Assembly: GCA_030549495.1 (NCBI GenBank)
Contig: JAUIRK010000945.1
Location: 1,943,501 to 2,007,500 of the forward strand
DNA length: 64,000 nt
Direction: 5' to 3'
Source of the DNA: Nectonema munidae
Taxonomy: Eukaryota > Nematomorpha > Nectonematoida > Nectonematidae
How positions within the stretch are numbered: position 1 is the first letter of the stretch; every line of letters begins with the position of its first letter. The translations under genes were made by a program, and so were the position numbers. A model generated the notes under the pieces. It saw nothing but the letters and a program-made list of their open reading frames with translations. It did no database searches and was not told where the DNA came from. Positions 24,097 to 35,939 of the stretch are shown here, piece by piece.

Positions 24097-25768
24097 ATGA
24101 GGGATTTTTTTAATTTATTACAAATTTTAGGAAGAATTATCTACAAAAAAAATGCAGCCATGACACCACTCAAAATTGTATTACACAATCATGATAAAAT
24201 AAATGAAAGAGTGGCTGAATTCAATAGAAAAATCAAAGATCAGGCAGAAAACTCTATGAAAGCAACCAGCCTTATTTATCAGTAATTTTTTGAAGAAATA
24301 TAACTTTTAATTAAAAAAATTTTTTTAGAGATAACTTGTCAATCTTAACTCAGGATGATAGAGAAAGTACATCATCAAGACAAACAATTCTCCGAAGAAT
24401 TCGATACAATAAAAAAAGATTAAATCCCCCAAAATTGATTACCTTTACAATCCCCGAAAAATACCAAACAATAAATGGGGTACCATTTTTACAACTGGAC
24501 AAATATGTTCCATCAAATAAAAGGCTCATAGTATTTCATGGCAAAATTTTTAATTATTTAAATCAAGTTACAACAATCGAAAATATTTATATTGATGGTA
24601 CTTTCAAAAAATCACCTGACATGTTTCTTCAAATCGTAACAATTCATACTTTCCACAATAAAGTGCAGCTACCTATTTTGTATTCACTGGCTTGTGATAA
24701 AAAAGAAGAAACTTACAGGTTTTATTTATCATTTCTAATTTTTTGGTTTAACATTGTTGCATTTTATTTAAGAGAAATTTATAAAGTTTTAAAGTTACAT
24801 GTTAATGTTTCTCAAGTAAAGACTATTACATCCGATTATGAAAGTGCTATTTTATCTGCTAATAAAAAAGTTTTTTTACATAAAATTTTTACTAAAACTA
24901 TAATATAAAATTTTTTTTTAGGAATTTCCAAATGCACAATTTACAGGCTGCTATTTTCATTTTTCCCAAAGTATTTATAGAAAAGTCAAAGCCTTAGGTT
25001 ATGGAAGATTATACTCAACAAGCGAATCATTTCCCAAGTGTATCAAATTTTTACTTGCTCTTGCTTTTCTTCCACCTTTTGAAGTACTTTTTATTTTAAT
25101 TCATATTATATGTTCAGATATTTTTTTTAACTATACAAGAATAATTTTTTTAATTTTATTTATAATTGTAATCTTTATATATTTTTTTAAATTTTAGGTT
25201 AAAGTAGTGTATAGAAAAATCAAAAGTTTAATGAATGTTTTTAATATCGAAGAATTTTTCCTATATTTTGAAATCACGTGGTTTAATTTAAATGATTTGA
25301 AAAGTTGGAACGTGTATAAAAGGAAAGTGAGAACTAATAACCACTGTGAAGGTTTTCACAACAGGTTGAATAAATTTTGATTTGTTTTAGATTTTTACTT
25401 TTATCTTTAAAATTTTTAGTATGAAATCTTGCTTACCTCAAGAAAGAACAAATGTTTGGGAAGTTTTTTCCTTTTTTATAAATTGTGAAGAAAAATTGTG
25501 GAAAGATATGACAGAAATTGAAGCTGTTGACTCTGGATATTGTTGGAGTGGCGGAAGTAAGAAAAAAAAGAGGAAAAAGAAAAGCAACTTGAGAGAATAT
25601 ATGAAGAATACAATGATGACAAAAATGTGTATCTTTTTCTCAACAGAATTTCTTCATATGTTTGTCCGGCTAAAAATCTTGATTTGGAAGAAATTCAAGA
25701 TACATATATTTTAGATTTTTCTATTTTAAATAGAAGACCTAGCTTTAGAGTGTCAACTATTTTAAACT
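24097..25768 (+). CDS. MULE transposase, intron-containing, probably slightly damaged
   Basis: Exons separated by short AT-rich introns encode a Mutator-like transposase. Visible parts: a leader ending about 24279; a GTAATT...TTTAG intron; then the first catalytic block YIDGTFKKSPDMF and QLPILYSLACDKKEETY (24590-24717); ITSDYESAIL (second Asp, ~24830); a new exon after TTTTTTTAG at ~24922 with GCYFHFSQSIYRKV (Cys and His of the family) and FLLALAFLPPFE; an intron to ~25198; WNVYKRKVRTNNHCEGFHNRLN-type ending near 25375; and a C-terminal exon from ~25420. A run of A at about 25561-25573 shifts the frame, beyond which a natural-looking tail (ISSYVCPAKNL) ends at 25768. The three motif blocks match the MULE domain. 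The start codon is uncertain because an acceptor-like TTTTAG occurs at ~24130. Confidence 0.8.
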
Positions 25769-27066
25769 AATACTATTTTATATTTATGTTTATATCTATT
25801 TTTGTTTTTTTATGTTATATTATGTTTTATATTCGTGTTTATATTTATATTTTTTTATTAAAATAAAATAATTTTTTTACATTTTTTAGCCAAACAAATA
25901 CTTTTTATAATATTATTTTAAAAAAATGAAAAATTAGTATAAAATATTTTAATTTATTTTTAAAAAAAACAAACTAATTAGTTTTTAAAATATTTATAAC
26001 CTATATTCAATATATAGGTTGAAATGAATTTAAAACTATTTATGTTAAATGAAAAAAGTTTAACCAAAAAATAACAAAAATTCGTTTTTTGGCAACTGGC
26101 GTTTGGTGAGTTTTTTAACTTAAGTCCTTTTACTTTTGTTTCATAGACATAACATGATAAAATAAAATAAAAATTAAATACTTGAAAACATCTACAATAT
26201 TGGTATTATAATTAACTAAAATAAGTATATAAAATTTTTACAATTAAAATTATTCTCAAAATTAAATATTTTAATCATACGGTAAAAAATATAAATATTA
26301 GTTTATTTACTAAATAATTATTTCTAAAAGTAATTAATGTTCAACTTAAAAATTGTCTGCCTTTCCCCTTCCACACTAATTATTTTGTAGTTTTTCAACA
26401 CAATATAATATTTATCACAATATTTTCAACACAATATAATAATTCATTACAACATAATATAATATTTATCATTCTGTGATAGTGAAGAAAATGAGTGAAT
26501 AATAAGTGATTAAGTTGCGAAGTGAATAAGTGTGAAAATGTGATGTGAGAAGTGATTATGCGATGTGTGGCAGTGAAGTGATGAGGAAAATAAATGCTTC
26601 TTGCGTAGAAAGCAAACCATATGCATCAAATGCGGCAAGATCAAAAAAAAGAAAAATGTTCAATTCTTCTCCACATTCAATGCTTCTCCTAGAACCACTC
26701 CACGCTTTTATTTTACGTCATATACATCTGAAGAAGATCATAGTGACCGAAATATTATTGCTAGTATTTTGTTAAATAAAAGATTTATTCAACGTTTTCA
26801 ATTTATTTTCTTTACAACTTTTATTTATGAAGACTCAGCGCCATTTTATCTACATTTATTTAGGATACATTATTTTTAAAATTTTTCTTTTTTCTAGAAT
26901 TCAACCCAGATTATGGAAGCACTTACAAGGAGTTGAAGAAGAAAATCACTTCAGATGTGAAAAGTTATATGAAAAGCTGGAAAAGGATCTGAATCAAGAA
27001 TTGCAGAGATTCCACTTGTTCAAGAAGTTTGAAAAGGTTTTCGACATCAAAGATAAAGATGAGTAA

Positions 27067-28372
27067 ATTCAGTCATCATCACCAATCACATCCATAGGGC
27101 AAAGTCTCAAGAGATTGACTATATTTAAAGCATTCGCAATCAGTACTAGAAAATCAATAAAAAACAAAAATGTTTCTAATCTTGCACTTTTTGTTTTCCA
27201 CTCATTTTTTGCGTCTTCGATCAACTATAGTGTTTTGTGACACAAAAGGAAGTATGAATTGTTTGAATCCTTCAAAAAGGTTTTAGAAAAATAGGGAAAA
27301 AAGTTGTTATGTCAAAACTACTCTGTCGAAATTGTGGGTTTGAAAATGATAATAAAACATCTCTTTTATAAATATAATTTGCAAGTTCCATGCTATAAGG
27401 AAACTATTTTAAATGCTTTAGCCTAATATTGGTCGGCAGGCTGATGTTCTCGTGCTTTTAAGCTTTGATGATAATAGAGAGATTGGGTTCAAAATAGAGG
27501 ATTAGTTTTATCTTCTCTGATGATACATCTTCCTTTTTATCTTCGTCAAGAATTGAATCATTATTCTTTTTACAGGGTGTAAAAACATAATGATAGGAAG
27601 TTGAGATTGCTCTTTTTTAGTTTGTAAAACAGAAAAAAATTGTAAATTTGGCGAATTGGTAAATTTTCCGCAAGTAGCTATATCTCTGAAAATACCGCGA
27701 ATGCTGAACCGCGAAGAAGCGGGGGCTGACTATATCTTCTTCCCATCATCGCAGGTTCGATTCCCGTGATATTTATCTAGTTATGGAGCAATGTTCTTCG
27801 CTTTCTTGAATAAAAACGTATTGGGCTATCTTTTATAGCATACTTTTTTGTAATGTAGCTGATTTAAAATACTATATTAAATTTTCACTTTGAAATATCT
27901 GTAATCTGGTAAGACCACGGGAGATAACAAAAAGAAACAACGAAATGTATAGAAAGTATATGTAACATAGAAAGTATAAGAGTTGGGCTTTTAAAAATGG
28001 CATTATCTAACCCTAACCCTGTTTATATAAATTTTGTTCAAATATGTAATGTAACATCTTAAATTTCTATATGAGTAATAGATGAATGAATCGATGCGTG
28101 TTTAACATTGGTATTGATTATATTATCATTGATATATCATCGATGCATTCATAAATCTTTGCTTTTTGCATTACTGACAGTGAAGGTGGAATTGGCACAT
28201 AGATGCTAAAAGCACTTCATTATGGAAAATATTACAGCTTGCATTCATTATCTTTTTTGTAAAATTATTTCATTGCTAATAAAAAGTTGGTTTATTGATT
28301 AGTTGGTAATTTGATCAGAAAAAAACATCAGAACTTTTCATTTGCCATAGAAAGTCAAAATCAATTATTGTA
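27067..28372. other. Unit A right flank, 3' UTR and spacer
   Basis: An AATAAA signal at about 27157, shortly after the membrane-protein stop, is conserved in B. A GGTTCGATTCCCG B-box-like word at about 27752 follows a G-rich segment, also in B (37292), but no acceptable tRNA fold is apparent. Nothing else is recognised. Confidence 0.5.
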
Positions 28373-28429
28373 GAGAAAAAATATTTTGAAAAATATGAAA
28401 CAGGGTTTTTTATTTTATTGCAAAAATGA

Positions 28430-29430
28430 AACAAAGGTAAATTAAGGTTCAATTGGAAACATCATCAAAACAGTCTTTACACAAAACTTTCTTGTGTTCA
28501 TCACAACAGTTCAAGAGGCAGATGTTACATCTTTGGAAGACTATCTTTTTGCCTTCTTTGCAAATTTGACAAGGAGCTCTTTTCATTACAGAACTAATGG
28601 GAACACTTTAGCTTTATGATTTCCATAAGATTTCAGAATTAATCTAACCTCAGAAGGTATGCTTCTATTTTGAATAAATATTTTCATAGAAACCTCTGCT
28701 ATTTGAAAACACATTTGTGAAATACACTTCTCCTTCCACTGTATTTTCTATAAAATTTCCTACTACTTGAAGTTGAGGGCTGTTTTTTCAAATTTCTTCT
28801 AATAAAATGTAAGTGTTCAGCCCTGCTATGTCCAAGTAGTTCGACCAAACCACCATAAGCCATCGTCTAGATGTTCTATAGGTAGTATACTTTCTTAGCA
28901 TTTGGTTAGCTTTATCAACCCCTGATTTTACACTATTATAGGTATGTATCAATAGATTCAGGTAATCGTTTAGGTCCTATTAGTTCCATCTCTCTAAAAT
29001 ATTGGGTACTCATCATTAAAACTGCTTTGGAATACCTTTTGCATGCTTTCTAGGGATATATGCTACTAAAGATGAGCAAATTGAAAGGAGAGTCCTGGAT
29101 TCACACACTTGTAGGTTCAAAGTTCACAAATGTTTTTTATTAAAAATGTATGGAACACATCTTTTATTGTTATTCAAGGGACCTAAAATGGGAAAGTTTT
29201 TTCATTGGTCCATTCACATAACTTATGAGTTATGATCCATAAAAAACCTATCAGCGCAAATCTCAATACCTAAAGGTAACTCTGTTTTCTCAAATTTTTA
29301 ATTGCTAACTTTCTTATGTATATCTCATGCACTAAATCATAAAAAATCTAGAATCGTTTATGTGATACATTTTTATACCTCATTTTCCTGGGTTGGTGTT
29401 TTAAAATTTTTAATTGGGCAACCTCACCTG
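28430..29430 (-). pseudogene. piggyBac transposase fossil, unit B
   Basis: On the minus strand, from right to left: a piece reading LVAYIPRK, then GVDKANQMLRKYTTYRTSRR (28950-28870; the family's GVD catalytic motif, with the second Asp of GVDxxDQ replaced by Asn), then a tail with CQICKEGKKIVFQRCNICLL and CCDEHKKVLCKDCFDD, the cysteine-rich C-terminal domain of piggyBac transposases. Several frame breaks and lost segments make it a fossil. The N-terminal half is not seen. Confidence 0.78.
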
Positions 29431-30215
29431 AATCTAACCAACTATTCATCAATAACAGTTACGAAATCCAATGGGGTCCAAAACCTTAAAAAAACAATAT
29501 CAATTGGAAGACTTTGGTCTCTTTCAATTCCAAGCATGTATAAGTTTATATTGAATATATTTCAAATTTTTTGATGCGCCAATAAAATTAAGATGTAACT
29601 TTTTGCAAAGTAAATAAGTTGGACATGGTTGATAAAACAATTAATTTTAAGTTTAGTATATAAGTTTAAAATCTCTTTTTATGACTTTGATTGGTTTTAA
29701 TCAAAAAATATGATCACCATTGAACTCCAAATATGGGAATTGGATAAGTTATGTTGAATTTTTTTGCAAAAACACGAAATCTCACAACAACGGTGGAATT
29801 TTTAGGGTTAGCTATGGCTATACAAACTAGTTATATAGGTTTATTTATATACAGTAGTAGCAGTATATGTTAACCGTTTGGTGTGTTATATGGTGTGATG
29901 ATGAGTTCTTAGGCTTTAGCATGGTTGTATCTTTCTGTGCTTTATGATGATATCACATCTGATTAGTCAAATTTATTTCATCGATAAATTCACGCATTTT
30001 CATTGGCTCTTTCATTGCGATAACAAACGTTTGCCAAGCTAGTTCACATTACAGTGATTATTTCAAAGCGTCGTCACTTTCTCGCCACTATCTTACTTAG
30101 TTTACCACTTTCTCACGTTTAAAATACATAAAGAGAGAATACAAACCAAAATTCTAAACACAATTCAATAAATAATTTTAACATTTACAAAATATTACGA
30201 CAAACTACTTCAACA

Positions 30216-31322
30216 ATGGAACAGGTCTTAATGTTCTCCACCAACTTTATATTTTCTAATATATCTTGGCTTGCTAGAAAATTTTCAAGTAACATCATAC
30301 CATCACAAAATCAAAATGAATTAAATTCAAGTATCAAAAAAGATTCAGATAAAAGTAAAAATACCAAGAGATTAAAAGAAGGTTCACAAAAGGACACAGT
30401 TTGTACAGTTTCAGAGTCCATAAAATTCGAAGATTCTCGTTATTTGTACGTAAAAAAAGCACTGAAACCCAAAACAACATCGGTTTACGAAGAATATGTA
30501 ATTCAAAAATATTTGGCTAAGGGAATAATTGGAAAGGTTTATCAGTGCTTAAACATCAATACTTTGAAAAAGCACACTCTCAAAGTGATACCGTACAATC
30601 AAGAGTCAGAAGTTCTCGTCGAAGGGGTTATTCAAGGGGTCAATTATCTGAAGATGTTGAATTCGAAATTCACGGTAGAAATCAATGACGTCTATCTGGA
30701 TAAAGAATTCCTCTACATCGTTCAAGAATTCTTGCCGGGAGATACGCTGGGCATAAAATGCTTGAAGAAAGGGGTCAGCGTGGAAGAAGCAAAGAGTTAC
30801 AGCGCCCAATTACTTTTGGCGATAGCTTATTTACGTAGTAATTATATCACAAACAACTATTTACACAATAGCAACATCATGTTCGATGAAGAGGGGAACT
30901 TGAAAATCATTGATTTTATATTTTCTCGGAAAGAAATGGCCCAAGAAATGGGATATAGAGGAAAGAGTGATTGGATGTATTTCAGAAGAAATTTGCGTAT
31001 GTTGGAAAAAGCGTGCAACTTTGAAGAGTGCGGAAAAAACGCGTCTCATGAACGTCGCGCATTTGACAATTTTATAGAAATGGGTGCAAGTTATTTAGAA
31101 AGGAGAAATTTTGCCATTGAAGATTTACTGAAGAAAGATCCTTGGGTTGAAGGCCACATAACCAATAGTGGAAAGGACTTTGTTAAGCCCCAATTTATCG
31201 AAAAAGGCACTTCATGTTGTGAAAAAATTTTAGATAGTCCGATGAAAAGTTCAAGAGAAGAAAAACGATCTATTTACTCAAATTCATCCAATCAAGGAAA
31301 ATACAAAGTATATTTCAGTTGA
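30216..31322 (+). CDS. Protein kinase-like pseudokinase, copy B
   Basis: Full-length 368-codon single-exon copy with the same altered motifs as copy A: LAKGIIGKV loop, ATP-site Lys in TLKV, NNYLHNSN instead of HRDLKPEN, DFI instead of DFG. It differs from copy C at four residues (Asp45, Lys48 and Thr50 in the N-terminal extension, and Ile for Phe near the tail), none in the kinase-like core motifs. The TATA-like element upstream has one extra A. The open frame is intact although the unit around it has accumulated indels. Confidence 0.85.
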   Translation: MEQVLMFSTNFIFSNISWLARKFSSNIIPSQNQNELNSSIKKDSDKSKNTKRLKEGSQKDTVCTVSESIKFEDSRYLYVKKALKPKTTSVYEEYVIQKYLAKGIIGKVYQCLNINTLKKHTLKVIPYNQESEVLVEGVIQGVNYLKMLNSKFTVEINDVYLDKEFLYIVQEFLPGDTLGIKCLKKGVSVEEAKSYSAQLLLAIAYLRSNYITNNYLHNSNIMFDEEGNLKIIDFIFSRKEMAQEMGYRGKSDWMYFRRNLRMLEKACNFEECGKNASHERRAFDNFIEMGASYLERRNFAIEDLLKKDPWVEGHITNSGKDFVKPQFIEKGTSCCEKILDSPMKSSREEKRSIYSNSSNQGKYKVYFS

Positions 31323-31619
31323 ATTTTAAAAATGTTTTAACCAACCTATCTCAAAAAGTCTCAAATTCTTTAAAATAGTTAACACAAAAAATATTTATTA
31401 TTCCCATTTTGTTTTTCAGTGTAATTGAGGTATGTGAAAGTTGTTCATTTAAATTTCTAATAAAAAAGTTAAATTTTGAATAAAAAAATTAATAAAAAAT
31501 GTAAAAATCGAAAAAAATGTAATAAAAAAATAGTTTCGCAAGTTATAAAGTATTAAAGTTATCAATCATAGTGAAAATGTGTAAAAATGTTATCGATGAA
31601 ATTATAACCGGGCAACAAT

Positions 31620-31690
31620 GAGTGTGAGTTTCTGGCTCACATGATACCCCCGCCGGTGAGCGGTCAATACCTTTTAGGGGGGACTCGGAA
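31620..31690 (+). other. Conserved GC-rich block, unit B
   Basis: Counterpart of the block at 18205-18295. One C-to-T change within CGCCGGTGAGCGG is visible; the rest is the same. Confidence 0.5.
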
Positions 31691-32019
31691 TCCAGATTTA
31701 AAAAATTAAAAGAATTTTTGACAGCAAATCGATTCCTTACTTAATATTTATATTCATTATATACGTTCCATTTTTTAAATTTATTTTAAGGAAATCTATA
31801 TTTTTGTAAAATTCAAATAATGATAATAATCTTAAATTTATTTGTTTTGTCTATTTGATTAAATTTTGAATAATAGTTGATCACATGCTAAACCGCATAA
31901 TGAAGAAATTTATTTTTATTATTTTTTAAAAAAAATCCGTTTTTTGTTTGAATTATCATGCCTAGATCTAGTTGATTTTGGAGAAAATACATTCAGAGCA
32001 TTTATTCTTCTGTCTCTCA

Positions 32020-32055
32020 ATGGCTACAGCCTTCTCAGGTACAGAGATATTGGAA
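32020..32055 (+). CDS. Candidate first coding exon (MATAFSGTEILE), unit B
   Basis: Same 12-codon exon as in unit A, ending GAA|GTAAGT, with Thr at position 8 where A has Ala. Three-fold conservation of frame and donor in a drifting spacer is the main support. Partner exons are unknown. Confidence 0.35.
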
Positions 32056-33854
32056 GTAAGTTAAGCATATACAGAATACTTTTTAATTCCAAATCTTTTC
32101 TCGAATTTCATTGACTTATTATGAAGGCATTCTTTTAATTCCGAAGAGTTTCATTCTTTGTAGGCGGACTTTTGCATATCTGATTTTCTTCTACTTCATA
32201 TGGTGTGCAGATTAAATGCCAAATAAAAAATAACTGATAAAAAACGGTCAAAAGTTCTAATACCGATTTACAAAACATAGACGACAACTTGAAGCGTTCT
32301 GCATAGTAAAAGAGGAAAAGAGTAAAAAATACATCCAATTAGTTAATCAATAAGTTAGAAAGCTAGCTGAGTTTAAAGAATTTTTTTAAATATTTTTGTC
32401 AACATTTTGACACACTTTACGCATTCTTTGTATTTTTCACGTCGAGAAATTTATCCATGTGAGGTTGGCTGCATTGCTCACTCCATTTTTATTTCTTCCA
32501 TCTTGATTCTTCTTCGTCAACTCTTGAAGTGGCTATCTTTATATACTTTCTTATCATGTTGATTTTGATGATGATGATTATGCTATTATTTCCAATATCA
32601 CCAGAATGATCGACTCTTTTAGGCCAAAATGTCTTTAGTTTTCTCTTTTGTCTAATCTAAAGGCTTCTTCTGATATCACCTCTCTTTCTATTCATTGCAA
32701 GAAAGTTACATAAAAGAAATTTTTTACATATCTCTCTCCCTTTCCTTTGCGCCAACTTTTGGGCATTAACCAAATTTTCTTTGTTTGGACATTGATCGAG
32801 TCTATGCTAAACTTGGAAGTTGAGTCTCATCTTTTTTGACTATTTTTATCATGTTTCTTTCTTATATCTCCCCCAAATCTCAACTACAAGTACTGCCTAA
32901 ATGTTACTGTATACGCTGTGTAAGTGAAGAAACAAAACTTTTTCGATTTATGGAGTCTCTCTTCCCTAAAAGATCTGCAATAGCTCGGTAGCTCACATTC
33001 TTTGTATATGATTTTCACATATGGTATTTTATTTGAGTACGAAGGGTGAAACGTATGTCAGAATTTTGGAAGTCAAGTTACTTTGGAATTTAAATATTTG
33101 CCATTTTCCAACGTGCTACTTTTATTTTAGTTTCCCCATGAGGAGTGCATTCTTTCTGAAGTATGTTATCGATACCCTTCATCAATTCAAGTCAAAAGTT
33201 AAGTGAAATCGGAAAATTTAAATATACGCATTCTTATACACGTGTAATGGAAAAAAAATAAATGCTTCTGAAGTCTGAAATGAAAGTTCATAATTCTACA
33301 GAGCTTACACTTGGAATTTTTCTTTGAAGTTGTAGAAAGTTCTGGAAATTACATTCAACAATTTGCTTTTGAAACTTTCGGAGAATTTTTGTTCTAACAC
33401 CATTGACGGACTTTGTGCTTTTTTTGCCAATGTTAAAAATTCCTTTGACTTAGAATTTTATACATTAATTTTAAAAATATAATGTTATCTCAACCTTAAA
33501 AAATTTTCACTAATGGCATTTTCACTTCAAATTCGTCCTTTTTCACTTTAAGTCATCCTTTTTCGTTTTAAGTTTGTCTTTTTCATTTAAGGTTATCTCC
33601 TCTTATTTTATATGCAAATTTATTTTATAATCAAAAAGTTTGTGAGAAAATTAAGTATAAAACTATTGTATGAAAAGCCGATAAAATTTTAGAATAAAAT
33701 AGATGGCGTTAAATAAAAAATATTCATCATAGAACATTTTTATAGACTTTTTTTTCTAAAGAAAAAACTTTTTTATTCCTATAGAAATTCGTTGAATCGT
33801 TCCAAAAAAAATCCGAGAAGTAAATTCGAAAAATTTAAAAATAGCCTCTCGAGG

Positions 33855-34650
33855 CCCTATACGGCCATTGAAGTAGTGAAAATATTTTGGCCATGCGAAC
33901 CTTCGCAGGACACACGAAATTGTACTTACACGGGAACACACTGATGGAATAGCAAGATAAACCACTTGTAAATAATTTATCCTGACTTTTTCAAAGTGAA
34001 AAAACCAAAATATAGCATTTTAAACTTTCGGTTGATAATTTAGGAGTTGGGATGCAGGGTTAAGATTTTGACACGCTTAAGTTCGAATGATCCATTTATT
34101 GGAATCATCAATCACATTTTATTCAACACTATGTTTTCTCCCACTTGATATATTATGTTCATTCTTCATAGGCTTTTGTTATTTTATATATGTGTATTTC
34201 ACTATTGGTTATAATCGATTTACTTATCTTGTATTCGTTTCATCGCGCCTCTTTGCCTGAAATACTGTGATCATATGTTACGACATTACGTACATATTGT
34301 TTACATTTTATTGGAATCGACGACTTTCATCTTATCTATGAAATACTTTTATAATATACATTTCTCACTCGCTTCGGGTTCATTCTTCTCCGTTCATTGA
34401 TCATTTTGCGCCACCATAAACGTGCCGATTACGCATTGTTTGCATTTTTCTAACGGGAAAAATCTCTTTGCTACTTCTCTTTTCTACTTCTACTATTCAG
34501 TGTTCAGCATAACTAATTCTCTTCATTTGCTCTGTCTTTACTTTTCAAACATTTTTTGTTTTCCTTCTATTCTAATGGAATTTTCATCGTCTACTCTCAC
34601 TGGCCTCTATACTGCCATTTAAGGTAGTGGAAATATTTCGGCCATGCGAG
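33855..34650. repeat. Pair of ~45-bp direct repeats bounding 0.75 kb
   Basis: One member lies at 33855-33900 (CCCTATACGGCCATTGAAGT...) and the second at 34604-34650 (CTCTATACTGCCATTTAAGG...), 749 bp apart. Unit C has a single hybrid copy at 43352-43400 and lacks the intervening segment, so the pair marks a deletion by recombination in C or an insertion in the A/B ancestor. Confidence 0.75.
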
Positions 34651-35915
34651 GGGCCAAATAAGCGTATTTTTTATTACATTACACGTGTTTCTTTTTTAAG
34701 AGCTTTGGACAGGTGCACTTTTTCATATAAAGTTTTGACAATTTTTATAGTAAAAATCTGGCTTAGTGAAATATTGACTTATTTCAGGAATCCCGATCGA
34801 TCTCAATAAAAAGTGTAAATAGATTTTTAGTTTTGTCAAAATTTTTCGAGAGTTTTGTGCTTTGCTAAAAGAGTGTCGAGAAGAACACAATGAATTGCTT
34901 TTACACACAGATGTTAGATGGCTAAGCCGTGCTAAGTTTTTGACTCATTTCAGAGAACTATTACCAAAAGTTTGCATTTTTCATGAAACTAAAAAAATTC
35001 AATATGTTCAATTGAGTGATTCAGAATGGCGCTGCGATCTAGCTTTTTTTGCGACGTTACTGAGAGATAAGCCTACTAAATACCCAATTACAAGGCAAAG
35101 ATAAATCAATAATTGAAATGGTTAGTCATGTAAATTCATTTAAAGAAAAGTTGAATATACAACTTAAACAAATTGAACGTGGCGACTTAAAACATTTTCC
35201 GAATTTAGATGACGAAAGAGGTGCTGAAAAAAGATTAAATGTGGATAGATATGTAGTTAGTCTAAGAACTATGAATTAATTTGAAAAAAGATTCGAAAGT
35301 TTTAATAATATTGAAAGTATCACCACTTTTCTACTAAACCCCTTCAAGGACGACGTGAGTATTGAATTTTTAGCTAAAAAAATTGGCGACTTTCTACAAA
35401 TTGGCAATTTGGCTGAATTAGAAGAAGAACTTATAAATATAAAATGTGACTTAAGTCTTAAATCAATGCATGGGTCAAAGATTTTATAAAATATATTTTA
35501 AAGATAAATGCCCCAACATTTGGAGGGTATTTGCTACTTTCCATTCGTTTTTCGGATCCACATATTTGTGTGAATCTGCTTTTTCTTCGATGAATAGTAT
35601 AAAAACAAAACATAGATCTCAATTAACTAACGAACATTTCCAGGCATGTTTAAGAATCGCCCTGACAAATTTCGACTCAAATTTTGAAAAACTAGCACAA
35701 AATATGCAGTGCCAAGTTTCATCTTAAAAAAACAGTTTTTTTAATTTTTAAGTTGCATATTTTGAAGTTAATAAAAAATTTTTTTACTTATATAAAACAA
35801 CAAAAGTTACGTTTGTTTTAAGAATATTAATTATTTTTTATACTTACAAGGTAGACCGCCAAAAATTTCTACAAAAAAAGTAGCCCTTATATAAAAAAAA
35901 GTTTGGCCACTCCTG
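34651..35915 (+). pseudogene. ZBED-type hAT transposon fossil, unit B copy
   Basis: Matches the unit A copy nearly base for base, including the frame break after the RWLSRAKFL segment and the truncated N-terminal half. The dimerisation domain (CESAFSSMNSIKTKHRS) is followed by a typical right end GGCCACTCCTG. The coding remnants start near 34862. Not functional. Confidence 0.85.
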
Positions 35916-35939
35916 CAGTGTATATGGATGGTGAGCCAG

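Larger units (their letters stand above)
23155..26704 (+). mobile_element. Mutator-like (MULE) transposon with long TIRs and 9-bp target duplication
   Basis: The element spans 23164-26695. CACTCCACG flanks it at 23155-23163 and 26696-26704, the 9-bp duplication expected of MULEs. The termini are inverted repeats of about 175 bp (from GGAGAAGCATTGAATGTGG inward to TTTTCACACTTATTCAC), identical as far as I can read apart from the outermost ~8 bases. Just inside, a second inverted stretch is shared (GTGTGGAAGGGGAAAGGCAG at about 23348 and its inverse near 26370). Unit B has the empty site, so it arrived after the duplication of A and B. A transposase gene with introns lies inside. Confidence 0.92.
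22924..27066 (+). pseudogene. Putative single-pass membrane protein gene, unit A copy, disrupted
   Basis: Three 3' exons match the intact unit B copy: 22924-22996 (a hydrophobic stretch, then RKRR, donor GTAAAT), 23150 to the MULE insertion site and on to ~26737, and 26898-27066. The middle exon is split by a MULE, whose 9-bp target duplication CACTCCACG is exon sequence. The donor GTCATA used in B reads ATCATA here, and the last exon lacks ~68 bp present in B, which shifts the frame. The A copy therefore looks dead at least three times over. Product unknown. Confidence 0.5.
15641..28372. repeat. Segmental duplication unit A (~12.7 kb)
   Basis: Homology with units B and C begins abruptly at a GAAAAATATTTTGAAAAAT word and follows the same order: piggyBac tail, pseudokinase, GC-rich block, short ATG exon, ZBED-type hAT fossil, membrane-protein exons. 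Relative to B, unit A lacks about 660 bp of the piggyBac fossil (junction near 16034), carries a ~408-bp insertion with inverted repeats (21228-21636) and carries a 3.5-kb MULE (23164-26695). B follows immediately head to tail. Confidence 0.9.

Noticed and set aside
26545-26879. Plus-strand frames across the MULE right terminal repeat
   Set aside because: Translate the inverted repeat and flanking exon without a start or splice context.
27715-27775. tRNA-like segment with GGTTCGATTCCCG (also at 37255)
   Set aside because: B box present but no A box, no acceptor-stem pairing and no cloverleaf; at most a tRNA-like relic.
28008-28022. CTAACCCTAACCCTG resembling telomere repeats (also ~37549)
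   Set aside because: Only two units and duplicated as part of the segment; no interstitial telomere array.
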